A DNA stretch of 64,000 nucleotides from Tritrichomonas musculus (GCA_039105265.1 JAPFFF010000022.1:1054001-1118000), one strand, 5' to 3'; positions 31,372-43,652 are shown, counted from the first letter of the stretch. Made by a program: numbers and translations. Notes: generated from the sequence alone by a model not told the origin.

Positions 31372-33190
31372 ATTAATAGATATATAATATTATATATTCA
31401 TACATATATGTGTATATTAATAGATATATAATGCATATTCATACATATTTGTGCATATTTGATACACATTCATATTTTTATGAGCATATTTATAAACTTT
31501 TAAAGCGCATTTATAAGCATTTGATTCATATCCATAAACTTTTAATGCATATTTATAGATATTTGATGTATAATCATACATATTTGATTCATATTCAATC
31601 ATTATTGTGCATATTAATAGATATTTGATGCATATTCATATATGTTTGATACATGCTCATACATATTTAATAGATATTCATATATGTTTGATGCATATTC
31701 ATACATATTTGATGCATATTCAACCATTATTGTGCATATTCATACATATTTGATGCATATTCAACCATTATTGTGCATATTAATAGATATTTGATGCATA
31801 TTCACACATATTTAATGCATATTTATATATTTTATTGAATATTCATATATATTTGATGCATATTCATATATATATGATGTATATTCATACATATATGATG
31901 CATATTCATACATAATAGATGCATATTCATACATAATAGATGCATATTCATGCATATTTAATAGATATTCATATATGTTTGATGCATATTCATACATATT
32001 TGATGCTTATTCATACATATTTGATACATGCTCATACATATTTAATAGATATTCATACATATTTGATGCATATTCATACATAATAGATGCACATTCATGC
32101 ATATTTAATAGATATTCATATATGTTTGATGTATATTCATGCATATTTAATAGATATTCATACATATTTGATGCATATTCATACATATTTAATAGATATT
32201 CATACATATTTAATATATATTCATATATGTTTGGTGTATATTCATGCATATTTGATGCATATTCATGCATATTCATGCATATTTATAGATATTAGATGCA
32301 TATTCATATATGTTTGGTGTATATTCATGCATATTTGATGCATATTCATGCATATTTGATGCATATTTATAGATATTAGATGCATATTCATATATGTTTG
32401 ATGCAAATTTATACATATTTAATAGAATTCATGCATGTTTGGTACATATTCATACATAATAGATGCATATTCATGCATATTTAATGCATATTCATACATA
32501 TTTGATGCATATTCATGCATATTTAATATATATTCATATATGTTTGGTGTATATTCATATATGTTTGGTGTATATTCATGCATATTCATGCATATTTAAT
32601 ATATATTCATATATTTTTGATTCATATTCATACATTTTGGTGTATATTCATACATATTTGATTCATATTTATAGATATTAGATGCATATTCATATATGTT
32701 TGATGCAAATTTATACATATTTAATAGAATTCATGCATGTTTGGTACATATTCATACATAATAGATGCATATTCATGCATATTTAATGCATATTCATACA
32801 TATTTGATGCATATTCATGCATATTTAATATATATTCATATATGTTTGGTGTATATTCATGCATATTCATGCATATTTAATATATATTCATATATTTTTG
32901 ATTCATATTCATACATTTTGGTGTATATTCATACATATTTGATGCATATTTATAGATATTAGATGCATATTCATATATGTTTGATGCACATTTATACATA
33001 TTTAATAGAATTCATGCATGTTTGGTACATATTCATACATATTTGTGAATATTTAATAGATATTCATAAACATTTAATTCATATTCATATATGTATGATG
33101 CATATTCATAACATTTGAGCATATATAATGAATATTCATAAACATTAATGCATATTCATAGATATTTGATGCATATTCATACATATAAAA
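31372..33190. repeat. 21-bp degenerate tandem array (GATGCATATTCATACATATTT)
   Basis: The region is made of 21-base units with variations at a few sites (GATG/AATA/GGTG; CATACAT/CATGCAT/CATATAT). The period is a multiple of three, so several frames on both strands stay open and encode 7-residue repeats. Higher-order copies exist: a block containing GAATTCATGCATGTTTGG recurs near 32430, 32730 and 33010. None of the frames is called as a gene. Confidence 0.9.
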
Positions 33191-34800
33191 TCTGATATTG
33201 ATGTACATTATTAACCTGAAATATACTATATTCAAAACATTTTAATGAATGGATTATTTTTAAACCTAATTCGGCTCGAAATGAAATGTATTATGAAAAT
33301 AAAACTTTTGTTTTGAATTCAAAATAGTATCTTTCACTTTTCAATAAAGAAATTAATTATGTAATATTTAATTATAGATTAAATTTAATAAAATTAATAT
33401 TTTTAATTAAACAAAATATGTATATATATTGAGATAAAAATAGATTAATAAATGTTATAATATCTAATTGAAATATTTATTAGAGCTTTATTAAATTTTG
33501 TATATCTGTTTGAATTAATTGAATTCATATATAAACAAAAAAAAAAAAAAATATTCTATATATCTCGATTTATATAATAATGAAGAAGATAAAAAAACTA
33601 ATATTCGGTAATATAACAAATAAAACAACTCAAAGACAGGATTAAAATAATTTTATATACATTTAACATTAAATCTTATTATAATTATCATAAAAAAATA
33701 CTAACCTTTTCATGAATAATGATTTATATATAAAAATATCCGTATAAATAAAATGATTTTCAATTATACAATTATTGTTTACTAAGAAATTTGTTAATTC
33801 CTTTTGAATCTTTTTCACTAATGGCGGACTACGTACATTTACTGAGAACTTTTAGGAAATTAGCTACTTATTTGATAATTAGTAGCATTTCAAAGCATTA
33901 TTTAACAATATTTCTATATGGTAATATTAAAAACCCTGCTAATGGTGAAAATTGAGATAATCGAGCGTTTATTAGGTACAGTATTCTGATTTTCAGCAAT
34001 GCTCCCTCGAAATTGGATCAATTTGTTTGATATTGACAATTTGAAATTGTAAATTTGATAATGAAATCTGGATTTGGCCTGCTTTTTGACTACACATTGG
34101 TTGGCTTTTGCTTTAATATCTTCTCTTAGCTCAGAATGATGCCAAAATATAAGTTAATTGATAAACAACAAATAAATAATGGTCATTATCTTCCTCAGAA
34201 AAAGTTTTGATCATATAACTTTTTAATTTTAATAATTTGGTTTTACAGTTTTTGCAGATTATAATAAATAAATATTTTATTAAACAAGATAATTAAATCT
34301 TTCTATAAAAAACTTATCTGAATTTCATATAAGATTTTATTCTTTTTTGTTTTTGGTGTGAATGTGATATTGGTTCTTTTTTGAAATATTTTATTTTATA
34401 AATATAAACAGACGAATTCAATCATGTTTAAAAACTTTTTACAACATTAAAAAGTAATTTTATAAGAAAAATTTTAATTTTTGTACCGATCAGATAGAAA
34501 TGTAATTTACACAACTTTTCTTGTTTTGATTAAATTATAATCAAAAAGAGTTCTTTATGCATTTGGATGATTAGTTTAAGGAATTATACAGAATATATGG
34601 TACATTTCGAGTAGACATTCAATTTTTTAATTTAACAGAAAATTTTGAGTGCAATTGAAAACTTTATTTTTTTAATTGTGAGAGCTTATTCAAATCACTC
34701 TATTGAAAAATAATTTGACATCATATCACCTCATAAAATAAAAAATATAAATATATTAAAAAAATAAAAATAAAATTTAATTTTTTTTTATTAAAATTAA
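33191..34800. other. AT-rich non-coding region within the inverted-arm element
   Basis: No gene, RNA or strong repeat is recognised here. Confidence 0.55.
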
Positions 34801-35700
34801 TTAAGTTAATGTTGTCATTGCATCTTGGTATGAATGAACCATGTTTCTTCTGTAACCCCAGGTTTTCACATACTCATCAGTATATTTTCTATGATGAGCA
34901 TGATGTTTATCGAGATATCCTTTCACTGGGGTCCAATTTCCTTCAGCAAGATTGGTATTAACACATTCTCCTGTTGGAAGGATATGTACAAAACCTTTTT
35001 TGTGGTTAACTTTTTTGTGAACATAACCGTTATGGTTTAAACCGTTATATGCCCTCCATTCATCTGTGTAAATTGTTGAACCTGGTGAAATGTTTTGACC
35101 AATGAATGGATTGATTATCGCCATTGATCGGTTTGGCATGGTACTAACGGCCACTCTTCGGGTATTTTGCTCAAAGGCCCCTATCACCCAGTTGCAATTT
35201 CTTTTTAGGGCCCTACCTCTATGATGCTTGGCTTTTCCAAAGGCTGATTCATCGACCTCAACCGTATTGGGGCCCCCTAAAGGATTTTGGGCAAGGTCCA
35301 GCTGGTTCTTCTGAATTGCAGCTTGCCTGAATTCCCTACACAAATTTTGAATGGGGTGGGTGTTGTCGCCGATACCGATAAGTTGAGCAATTTCATATAT
35401 AGGAAAATCGGCACACCAGTAACAATAGATCAGATATAGGGTCTTTATAGGGTACTTTTTTCCATAAAATACGGTGCCTTCCCTAACTGATTTTGATCTT
35501 CGGCAACGGTTATTGGGGCACTTCCAGGATACATTATCGGAAACTGACTGGTCATGACAGAGGTGCATTTGCAAATTGCATTGAGGACAGTGAACTGGAC
35601 CAGCATTCAACAAACCGATATCCATCATCTTTTGGATGAATTTTTCATCATCCAAATTCACTAAGTTGATAGCGTCGTACAACCTTGAGGGAATGTTCAT
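34801..35700 (-). CDS. ISXO2-like (IS1595/Merlin-type) DDE transposase
   Basis: I choose the ATG at 35698-35700 (MNIPSRLYDA, 299 aa). The frame extends 16 codons upstream, but TCATTTTTTATTATG fits a trichomonad initiator just before this ATG. The N-terminal zinc ribbon has HCPQC and WKCPNNRC. The DDE core has VEVDESAFGK (D1), IYTDEWRAYNG (D2) and NLAEGNWTPVKG (E), with a conserved final WGYRRN. The protein cuts and pastes its element; Merlin-type elements make 8-9 bp duplications. The frame is complete and less AT-rich than its surroundings, suggesting a recently active copy. Such genes are common in trichomonads. Confidence 0.92.
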   Translation of the reverse strand: MNIPSRLYDAINLVNLDDEKFIQKMMDIGLLNAGPVHCPQCNLQMHLCHDQSVSDNVSWKCPNNRCRRSKSVREGTVFYGKKYPIKTLYLIYCYWCADFPIYEIAQLIGIGDNTHPIQNLCREFRQAAIQKNQLDLAQNPLGGPNTVEVDESAFGKAKHHRGRALKRNCNWVIGAFEQNTRRVAVSTMPNRSMAIINPFIGQNISPGSTIYTDEWRAYNGLNHNGYVHKKVNHKKGFVHILPTGECVNTNLAEGNWTPVKGYLDKHHAHHRKYTDEYVKTWGYRRNMVHSYQDAMTTLT

Positions 35701-36616
35701 AATAAAAAATGAATTTTTTTTTATTCGTACGTTAATAAATGTAACCATTTTTATGTTAACGTAATTTTAATTGAAAATTGAAAGAAATTCCGTTATTACA
35801 TTATTAATTTTTCAGTATATTAATACGTTAATTTATTTCTTATCGTAAACGGTTTAACGCTATCATTTAGCGTTTAAATTAAAAAGTTTTTATTTATTTT
35901 ATTATTCCAAAGCTAAATATTTTTTTTAAAAAATAAACAAATAAATAAAACCATTCTTTAAAATAAGAATTTAAAATGAAAATTAAAAAAAAAATATAAT
36001 CTTTAAAATATTTTGAAATGATTTACAAATATATCTTAAATTTATTGATAATTATATAAATTGAAATGAAATAATATAGTTTTCTTCAAGGAAATGTGAC
36101 CATAAAGCTCAAAATAATCTCGATTTCTGCATTTTAATTTTAATCTTTGGTCATAAAATACTGATATATCAAATTAAAAAAATATTGAATTCAATTTATT
36201 TAACTTAATGGGAAAGCACAAATAGGAATTAGGTTCGAAAAATACATATGCTATTTTTTTTAAAAAAGAAGAGTCTTTAAAAATGTCAAAATAAATTAAA
36301 TCAGACTTATATAATATAATGTACATTAGATATAGTTAATAATGTAAATAATTATTAAGCTTTTTATATAAAAAAAAAAAATATTTTAGAAATTGAATAA
36401 TTTAAAATGAATAAGGTGTATATTAGTTATTTAGAATTTTAATTATTATAGGATTTTATCAAGGTTTCACTACAATAACATAAATAATAAGATATATATA
36501 TATAAAATATTAATTGATTTAATAAATATAAGATATAATCAATTCTAATATGGTGGTTTTACACACATTAGCACAATGGAATACATAAATTAACATAATG
36601 TCTTTCTGTTTGAGTA
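35701..36616. other. AT-rich non-coding region upstream of the transposase
   Basis: No gene is seen. Inverted ACGTTAA-type words (CGTACGTTAATAAATG, ATGTTAACGTAATTTT, CGTTAATTTATTTC) cluster at 35725-35890 just upstream of the transposase and could be regulatory or transposase-binding. Confidence 0.45.
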
Positions 36617-37278
36617 GATTGATACCTTTTATTTCTCAAAAATTTTGTAAAATTTTTGAAAAATTTATGATTATATTAGAGTATTCAATTTTTTGCATTC
36701 AAAATAATTAAATAATAATTCTCATTAACTAATATTATTTTGATTACTTATCATCAATTTAATTCTATTTTAACCAGAGAAATAATATACATATCGTTAA
36801 ATTTACTAGGATATTGTTTATTTTTAAATTGAATAGATTAATTCTTGTTTCAATGATCTCTCAATTATTTTGAATTAAAAACCAAATATCGAAAATATAC
36901 GCATTTTATATTTGTTTATTTATTATATTACTTATATAATTAAGTTTAATTTAGATTGGAAATATAGTTTTTATTATTTCCGATAAGATATTTTAGTTTT
37001 TTTAATTGAATGCATTAATTCTTGTTTCAATGATCTCTCAATTATTTTGAATTAAAAACCAAATATCGAAAATATACGCATTTTATATTTGTTTATTTAT
37101 TTTATTACTTATATAATTAAGTTTTATTTAGATTGGAAATATAGTTTTTATTATTTCCGGCAAGATATTTTAGTTTTTTTAATTGAATGCATTTATTATT
37201 ATTTCAATGATCTCTCAATTATTTTCAATGAATAAGGAAAAGTCATCTTTTTCATCTTTTGGTGCATATATTCATTTA
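36617..37278. repeat. Right 662-bp inverted arm
   Basis: This is the reverse complement of 30698-31359, ending GGTGCATATATTCATTTA. Confidence 0.9.
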
Positions 37279-38532
37279 TATAAATTGAGAGAAAATTGAA
37301 TAAAAAAAAGCTGATTTTAATTTTTTATGATTTTTTAATAAAGGTCCAATATTCTAGGACATATATCTGATTTTAATTTACCTTTATTTATACCAAATTT
37401 ATTGTTTGACCATTTATAATTTCTTACCAAGTGGCTCCAAAATTGAATCATTCCGTTAACTAATTCAACTTTTTGAATATGTTTTCCCAACTAACCTTTA
37501 TCTTTGAAGTTATGTTATAACTAACTATATCAATAAAAAGCCTGGGCGATGAAGAAACTAAATATCAAAAAAGAAAACATTCAATTTTTTTATATACTTC
37601 TGAAAATTAAAAATACCTTTTATTTTAACTTTTTAGAGAAATCTATTAATTATTTTATATTGTTTCCAGATCATTCTTGATGTATGACAATGATAATATC
37701 ATAAAATAATAGAAATATGTATTTTAATTCATTTGAACTTGTGATATTGCATATCATGTAATAAAAAAAAGTTGATGAATATTAGTTCAAAACTTAATTT
37801 AACAACTGCATCCTATCATATATGTGTTATATAAATATATATTATGAAATTACTGAATAATTCTTAAAATTCGAAGAAAAAAAGAACTTTTTTAAAGTCA
37901 AAAAAAAAGTGGCCCACCTATAAAAATGCACTTTTTTCAAATCGAGTCTATATATATATAATATATAATCAATATATTTTAAATTTAATTTATAAATATT
38001 AATTTTTATAATTTGATTTATTATTTTGCTTGGATAAATAACAAAAAGAAAAAGCAAATTATTTGAAATCGATACATTATTTATTTGAATGATATTTTGC
38101 ATAAAGATCAACCTCTCCAATACCAATCAATATTTTTTTATGATTAAATAATCTATTGCATTGATTAAATATATTTATTAGACTTAAATAATCATTCACA
38201 AAAAACATTATGGAATATGGTCGATTTGATAATTTTCAATAATTTATGATTGCAAAAAGTATAAGACATTTTCAAGATTTAAATAAGGCTAATAATTAAA
38301 ATATAAATAATGTATAATTGTTTTATCTAATATATTTCTCCTAAAAACTCATATTCATAACAATTACTGAACTTTTTTTAAAAATTATTTTTATTTATTT
38401 CTCAAAATATTGTTAATTATTTAGACTAAATAATTATGTTCAGTAAATAATTATTCATAAAAATATATCTGAACACACAGTTCCTTCGCTTCAAAGTATT
38501 AAAAGTGATATGATTTTTTCTAAATATTATTG
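37279..38532. other. AT-rich non-coding spacer
   Basis: No credible gene is seen. One 94-codon frame at 37842-38126 is low-complexity I/L/K/N and has no recognisable feature. Confidence 0.55.
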
Positions 38533-40185
38533 TACCCCGAATCTCTACAAGTGAGAAAATTTTTGTACGTTATTAGAATAAATTTTAACGAATTAAAATT
38601 GAATGAAATTGTGAGAGATAATTGAATCAATAAACGTATAAAAAATAAAAATGATTTATAACTAAAGAAAGAAAAAAGATTTTATTATATACATTATATA
38701 TTTATTAACATTATACCAAGATACTTTGATGATATTAAAATGAAGAAAAAAAAAAGAGGTAAAAAACAAATAATTTTAATATCCTAGTCAAATGAAAGAG
38801 ATAGGTAAAAATTGAATATTGGTCAATATTATATGTCTAAAATGTTTGTTATTTATGCACTTATCAGCATTTGAAATTTTTAATTTTGGTTTTCTCTGAT
38901 AATATTTTTAAAATATCCGACTAAGCTTTAAATTTCGTTAATATTGGCAAAAGAAAATATAAACTTCCTCCAAAGGTATTTGTGAATATCAAATTAAAAA
39001 TTAAAAATTTTGACTTTTCTTCTCTGATATGATATTATTTGAGAGTTTTTGAAAGAACTAAAAGAGATATTAAAATGAATCACGCGGATTCTACGTTGAT
39101 ATCAATGGTAGAATTAAATGAATAAATAAAATTGAAACGGGCTATTAAAGGTAAAATAATAACCAAATTATTAATTTAAATTTTTGAGAAAATATAAATA
39201 TGTTTGCGAAAAATAATGTTAAAATAACTGAAAAAAGAAGTGTAATATGGAAAAATGATAGAAAAGCGACTTTTTTTGAAAACAATCTCGATTAGTAAAA
39301 AATAACAATGAAATAAAAACTTAACGCTAAATGAGAACATGAAATAAGAAAATAATATAATTTAAATGGTTTATTTATAAAAAAATTGTGTGAAAGTGGT
39401 AAAAAAGTAAATAAAGTAGTAATTGAGACAGAAAAATTGGACACGAAGCTATACAATATATAAATATGAGATAAAACATGCTAAAATTGACGATTTGAAT
39501 AAAAAACTTTGAGGTTATAAGTATATTTAATTTCGAATTTTCGAAAATCAAAATTCCATTGAAATTTAAATAAAAGAGCAAAGAGATCTGGCTGTGTAGG
39601 CATATGCTATGTAGAAAAATAAGTTTTCTCGATTAAAATTAAGATGGTGGAGAAAAAAGTAAATTTGAGCTGCTCATCTTAATAAAATTTGCCAATGTGA
39701 TAATAAAATAAAAGAGAAATAAGATAAAAAGTCAAAATCGAATCAAAAAAACTGATTTTGTAAAAAAAAAAATGTTATTTGATAAAAGCGAGTAGAAATT
39801 TGTTAACTATTTGAGTAAAAAAACAAGTAATCCTTCTTAATAAGGACCATTATTTAATTAAACATAGCTTTGATACTGAGAATTTGGGCGTTGAATAAAG
39901 AAACTTTGTAAATAAAAAATATGAGTATTACAATAGAATTGCAATAGCCATGTCACTTTTTTGTTTTGTTAATATAAAAAATGCTTCTGATTTTGATTTA
40001 TAAAATAAAAATTTATTCATAAAAACAATGAATTGATTTTTTTATAAATATTTAAATGCCTGGTTTGAAGGTTTTTTTAGAAAAAAATTTTTTTTGTAAA
40101 GTTAACGAATTTAATAATTCTTTGCTAACTTGAAATAAAAATTCTAACGTACAAAAATTTTCTCACTTGTAGGAATTCGGGGGTA
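38533..40185. mobile_element. 1.65-kb MITE-like element with ~45-bp imperfect inverted ends
   Basis: The left end TACCCCGAATCTCTACAAGT and the right end (opposite strand) TACCCCCGAATTCCTACAAG share the following GTGAGAAAATTTTTGTACGT. Both begin with TA. No transposase-like frame lies inside; a 68-codon frame is chance. It is probably a mariner-type non-autonomous element. Confidence 0.8.
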
Positions 40186-41469
40186 ATCATTTTTTTTCTT
40201 AAATAGCTAATATTGTTTAATTTATTTATAGTATTATTGTAATATCTACAATAATATATTTAATTTACCTAGTTAAATTGAACAAATATAATTAACAATT
40301 GTATAAATCTTATTTTTATTTTAAAAGACGTTAATTTTTGTTTTATTTAAAACTTGAAATATACTACTGCATTTGTTTCAAATAATGGATAATTTATAAA
40401 TATGCAATATAAATATTATTAATCAATTATTATTATTATACAAATCTTTTATTACATTGAGAAAATTAAGATTCTTTTTTGAATACCATTCAAAAAGTTG
40501 AGCAAACATGATTATGTCCCAAAAACAGATGGGTCCCGACTCAATATGCTGGGACTTTTTGGGACTTAATAGGTTTTTTATTTAATCATATTATGATATG
40601 TTTAATTATATAAGATTATCTTTAATTATACCGATACAATTATTAAATATTTATTTATATTTAAAGATAATCATATTTTAATCTTAAAAAATAAAATTGA
40701 AAGGAATATCATTCAAAATTTTGAGAGAAAATTATTATTTATCATTCTATTTGAAACTTCAAAAAACTCATTTAAATCGAATTAAAAATATTATAGTTGC
40801 TCTAATTGTCTGGAAATAAATGGATTTTGAGTATTTTTTTTAAAATATCAAAATGAATTATTATATTTTGTCCATTTTACTTAAATTTTCTACATTAAAT
40901 ATGAAATTTACAAATTATTGGTGTTGATATTTTATTATTATGCGTTTTTAAAGTGAAATCTTCTTTTTTTTGGAGGTTTTCGTATATACAATAAACTTTA
41001 ATATTAACTTTTTGAGAATATTATTTCCAAAAAAAAAATATTTTTATATCTTAAAATTAAATCGATATAATTTAGAATAAATAAATTAATTAAATTATAA
41101 TAAATAATTAAATACTTTTAAAATGCTTAAACATATAAATCTATCCAAGATTCAACGAGAAAAAACAAAAACAATTTTCTCCCATTTTTTAATATATTAT
41201 ACATTTATCTCGGTTAATAAACAATATTTCGAAAATTTAATAAATAAATAAGTTGTTAAATTTATATATAACTTTATATTATAAATATTATCTGAAAATG
41301 CTAAAAATTTAGATGAATAGAAAAATGCATTTGATCTTTCTTTTTACATAAATGGTTGATTAAAATATAAAGAAATATATAAATATTTTATTCTTTAAAT
41401 ATGTTTTTTAAAAAAATGAAAATATAATAAGATAAATTTATTTTAAAATGATAAAAATACGTTATTTCA
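40186..41469. other. AT-rich region with inverted GGACATAATCATG motif
   Basis: No gene is seen. CATGATTATGTCCCAAAAAC at 40507 is the inverse of the inner part of the left terminal repeat at 18083-18105. TGGGACTTTTTGGGACTTAAT follows. This may be a subterminal transposase site or a trapped end. Confidence 0.5.
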
Positions 41470-41514
41470 AGCCGGAACCCATCTCCAAAAACATAATTAT
41501 GTCCACCAACTATA
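41470..41514. repeat. Right terminal repeat of the TATAGTTGGTGGACATAAT family
   Basis: It is the inverse of 18062 onward: 19 bases match perfectly and the match resumes as ATGTTTTTGG. It ends in TATA. Confidence 0.65.
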
Positions 41515-41689
41515 ATTCAATTTTTTTATTCACCTCATCTCTCAAAAAGCTCAGTATATTTTGCTCATAACTCATCAAACAGTTTTTCAAGGACAAATTT
41601 TCTTGAAGTAATTTATTGTTTAGCAAAATATTATTCATTTAATTCATAAAAAATTCACTGTTTTTATAATAATTTTTTTTTGGTCAATC

Positions 41690-42160
41690 TTCAGTTTAAC
41701 CTATCTTCAGCCAAATTACACTAATATTCGCTCTAATTAAGCCGATATTTGCTCTAATTATACCAATTTTCAGCTAAACTACGCCATCTTCGCTCTAACC
41801 AAATCAATCTTCAGATAAATTATACCAATCTTTATTTTATCTACACCAATCTACCCTCTAACTATATCAATATTCGACAAATTATGACAATATTCGTTTT
41901 AACTACACCGTCTCTCATTTAAACTAACTTTCAGTCAAATTACGCAATTTTTCTATTTAACTGCACAAATCTTGATTATAACTACACCAATATTCAATTC
42001 AACTATACTACAATCTTCAACTCAGCTACACAAATCTTCTCTCTAACTACATCGACTTTCTTCTATAATATACCAATATTCACTCTAAATACACCAAATT
42101 TTTTACTTTAACTGCACCAATATTCAGATAAAATGGTTTAATCTTCACTCCAACTACGCC
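41690..42160. repeat. ~24-bp degenerate tandem repeat (ACCAATCTTC.CTCTAACTACA)
   Basis: The words ACACCAAT, CTTCAGC/CTTCGCT and CTCTAACTA alternate about 18-20 times over 470 bases. No open frame follows the period. Confidence 0.8.
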
Positions 42161-43019
42161 ACAAGCAGAACCTAATTGAATAATCATATTTCATTTAATA
42201 ATCTATATTATTAAATAATTTTTACATTTTATTTAATGCTAGCTTATTTTTATACAAAATAAAAAGTTTCCGTTCTTGTTAAATAATTAAAATTTCCAAT
42301 GAACTATTGAATAATTTATTCATTATCAAGATTCAAAATATAATAAAATAACTATTTTTATTAATTAAATATTATCTTGTCATAATTTCATATAAATGCA
42401 ACATAAATTTGAAAATATTTGATAGCGAATTCGAAGCACAGATCCGCAAATCTATTAAAAATGGTTTAATTATCTATTTTGAAGTAAAAAAGCAAACGCT
42501 ATAATTTCAATGAGAATAACTTTCTAGATCAAAGATTGAATATTTTAAAAATTTAATTTTTAATAATTTAATCTTTTTAAACATGTTTTTAATTATTGAA
42601 TTAATTTATTTATATTTATAAAATTCTACTATTTAGAGAACTTCGAGTATAAACACTCTTTTTACTTAAATTAAAAAAAAAAAACCTTTGATAAATATCG
42701 AACATAAATCCTTTAATAACATTTTTTATATTCATTTTAACCATTAAACAAAAAGAAATATTATTTCATTCAAATTGTTATAAATTAGTAAAATAAAATT
42801 ATTTAGTTCAATAACAAAAGATTAAATCTATATAATTTTATTGCTTATTTCAGATTTTTAGATATTTTTTATATTAAAATTATAAAATTTTATATTCATG
42901 TAAATATATAAGTCTAAGTAAGGGACCTAATCCATACGTTTATTTTTGAGAATCGATTGAATGAAAAACGATCATTTGGGAGGATTTTCCATCCCAAACT
43001 CTCCCAAAGCCGCATGTAT
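42161..43019. other. Right end of the 25.75-kb insertion
   Basis: AT-rich with no gene. The last ~50 bases carry GGGAGGATTTTCC, TCCCAAACTCTCCC and AAAGCCGCATG, mirroring the motifs at the left end. Confidence 0.6.
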
Positions 43020-43027
43020 ATCTCATT
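43020..43027. repeat. Right 8-bp target-site duplication ATCTCATT
   Basis: Identical to 17259-17266. Confidence 0.85.
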
Positions 43028-43424
43028 GAATTTCAAAAAATAGAGTTTGAATTCATCCGTGGTTATTATTGGGCAGGCAAACGTGATTATACAATCCAAA
43101 AAGAAATTATGAAAATATTTAATAAAAGACTTGAATATAAGAAGCAACATAACCCATTACAACAATTATATAAATTAATTATGAATTCATGCTATGGTAA
43201 AACTATTGAAAAACCAGTTGATAAAGATATTAAATATATGAATGAAGACGATTTTGAGAAATATTGGATCAAAAACTATAATAAAATTATTGAAGACACA
43301 TTAATTGAGGGTAAAAAGACACCATTACATGCTGTAAAAGTAATTAAACAAATTGAAAACCATTTTAACTTTTCACTTCTTGGTATTCAAGTTCTTTCTA
43401 TGTCAAAACGAATTATGAACGGAC
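43028..43424 (+). pseudogene. Second DNA polymerase B, fragment 2 (through motif B)
   Basis: Continuing the frame of fragment 1, it reads EFIRGYYWAGKRDYTIQ, then NPLQQLYKLIMNSCYGKT, which holds polymerase motif B (KLIMNSCYGKT). It ends at SKRIMN, where the Maverick terminal repeat starts. Motif C (YxDTDS) is not in the window and should lie beyond the Maverick's right end. The piece has no internal stop, so both insertions into this gene were probably recent relative to its decay. Confidence 0.88.
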
Positions 43425-43652
43425 AGTAGTGTAGTATGTGCGTATTGGGGGTCAGATAATTAATCACATCTGACGGTCTACCCCATGTTAGTCGCTCAAG
43501 GGTTTCATGCGATTTTCCTTATTTTCTAACCCATTTTCAGAACTCAAGGTTTTCTAACTCACTGTCTACAACACTGTGAGCCCCAACTATGAAACTCAAT
43601 GATTTCTAGCACTTTTTTGGAGTCGAATAATTTGAGCCTCTAATTGACAGCC
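43425..43652. repeat. Left terminal inverted repeat of copy R (228 bp)
   Basis: The inner boundary is GACAGCC at 43646-43652, paired with GGCTGTC at 63832. No insertion or deletion is seen over the 169 bp that can be compared. Confidence 0.92.

Larger units (their letters stand above)
30698..37278. mobile_element. 6.6-kb element with 662-bp inverted arms carrying an ISXO2/Merlin transposase
   Basis: Arms 30698-31359 and 36617-37278 are inverted copies of equal length with very few differences. Each arm itself contains about three direct repeats of roughly 175 bp that include AATTGAGAGATCATTGAAA. Between the arms are a 21-bp tandem array and the transposase at 34801-35700. No clear 8-9 bp target duplication is visible beside the arms, so either the true ends lie elsewhere or the arms formed by inverted duplication. 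Confidence 0.7.
18062..41514. mobile_element. Candidate pogo-like element with matching TA-flanked termini, 23.45 kb with nested inserts
   Basis: Its ends are the inverted TATAGTTGGTGGACATAAT repeats. It contains the transposase-USP gene near its left end and at least three other elements. Subtracting those leaves about 10.7 kb, still large for this class. Alternatively, the left end belonged to a shorter element whose right end is lost, and 41514 belongs to a relative. An inner element at 24198-26131 starts with the same 11 bases, so end exchange between relatives is possible. Confidence 0.45.
17267..43019. mobile_element. 25.75-kb nested insertion into the polymerase gene
   Basis: The insertion is bounded by perfect 8-bp duplications. 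The left end reads TAATCATGCGGAAAATTCCC. The right end on the opposite strand reads ATACATGCGGCTTTGGG. They share CATGCGG as a short terminal inverted repeat, and both ends are rich in TCCCAA/TTGGGA motifs (17285-17335, 17685-18020 and 42975-43010). Several complete smaller elements lie inside, so much of the length is later nesting. An 8-bp duplication is typical of hAT, P and Merlin-like transposons; the transposase that moved this unit is not identified. The internal Merlin-type gene sits within its own inverted repeats. Confidence 0.75.

Noticed and set aside
31410-32962. Seven or more open frames of 60-106 codons on both strands
   Set aside because: All follow the 21-bp repeat period; no conserved start, composition or homologue.
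34801-35700. Bacterial contamination suggested by the IS1595-like transposase
   Set aside because: The gene sits in AT-rich eukaryotic repeats, has a trichomonad-like initiator at its ATG, and Merlin/ISXO2-type genes are known from protists.
30698-37278. Merlin transposase as the mover of the whole 25.75-kb unit
   Set aside because: The 8-bp duplication would fit, but the gene is enclosed by its own 662-bp arms, and the outer ends share no sequence with them.
37842-38126. 94-codon frame on the minus strand
   Set aside because: Low-complexity I/L/K/N/F composition expected by chance in DNA this AT-rich; no conserved features.
42914-43150. 78-codon frame on the minus strand across the insertion boundary
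   Set aside because: It runs through the element end and antisense to the polymerase fragment; a chance frame.
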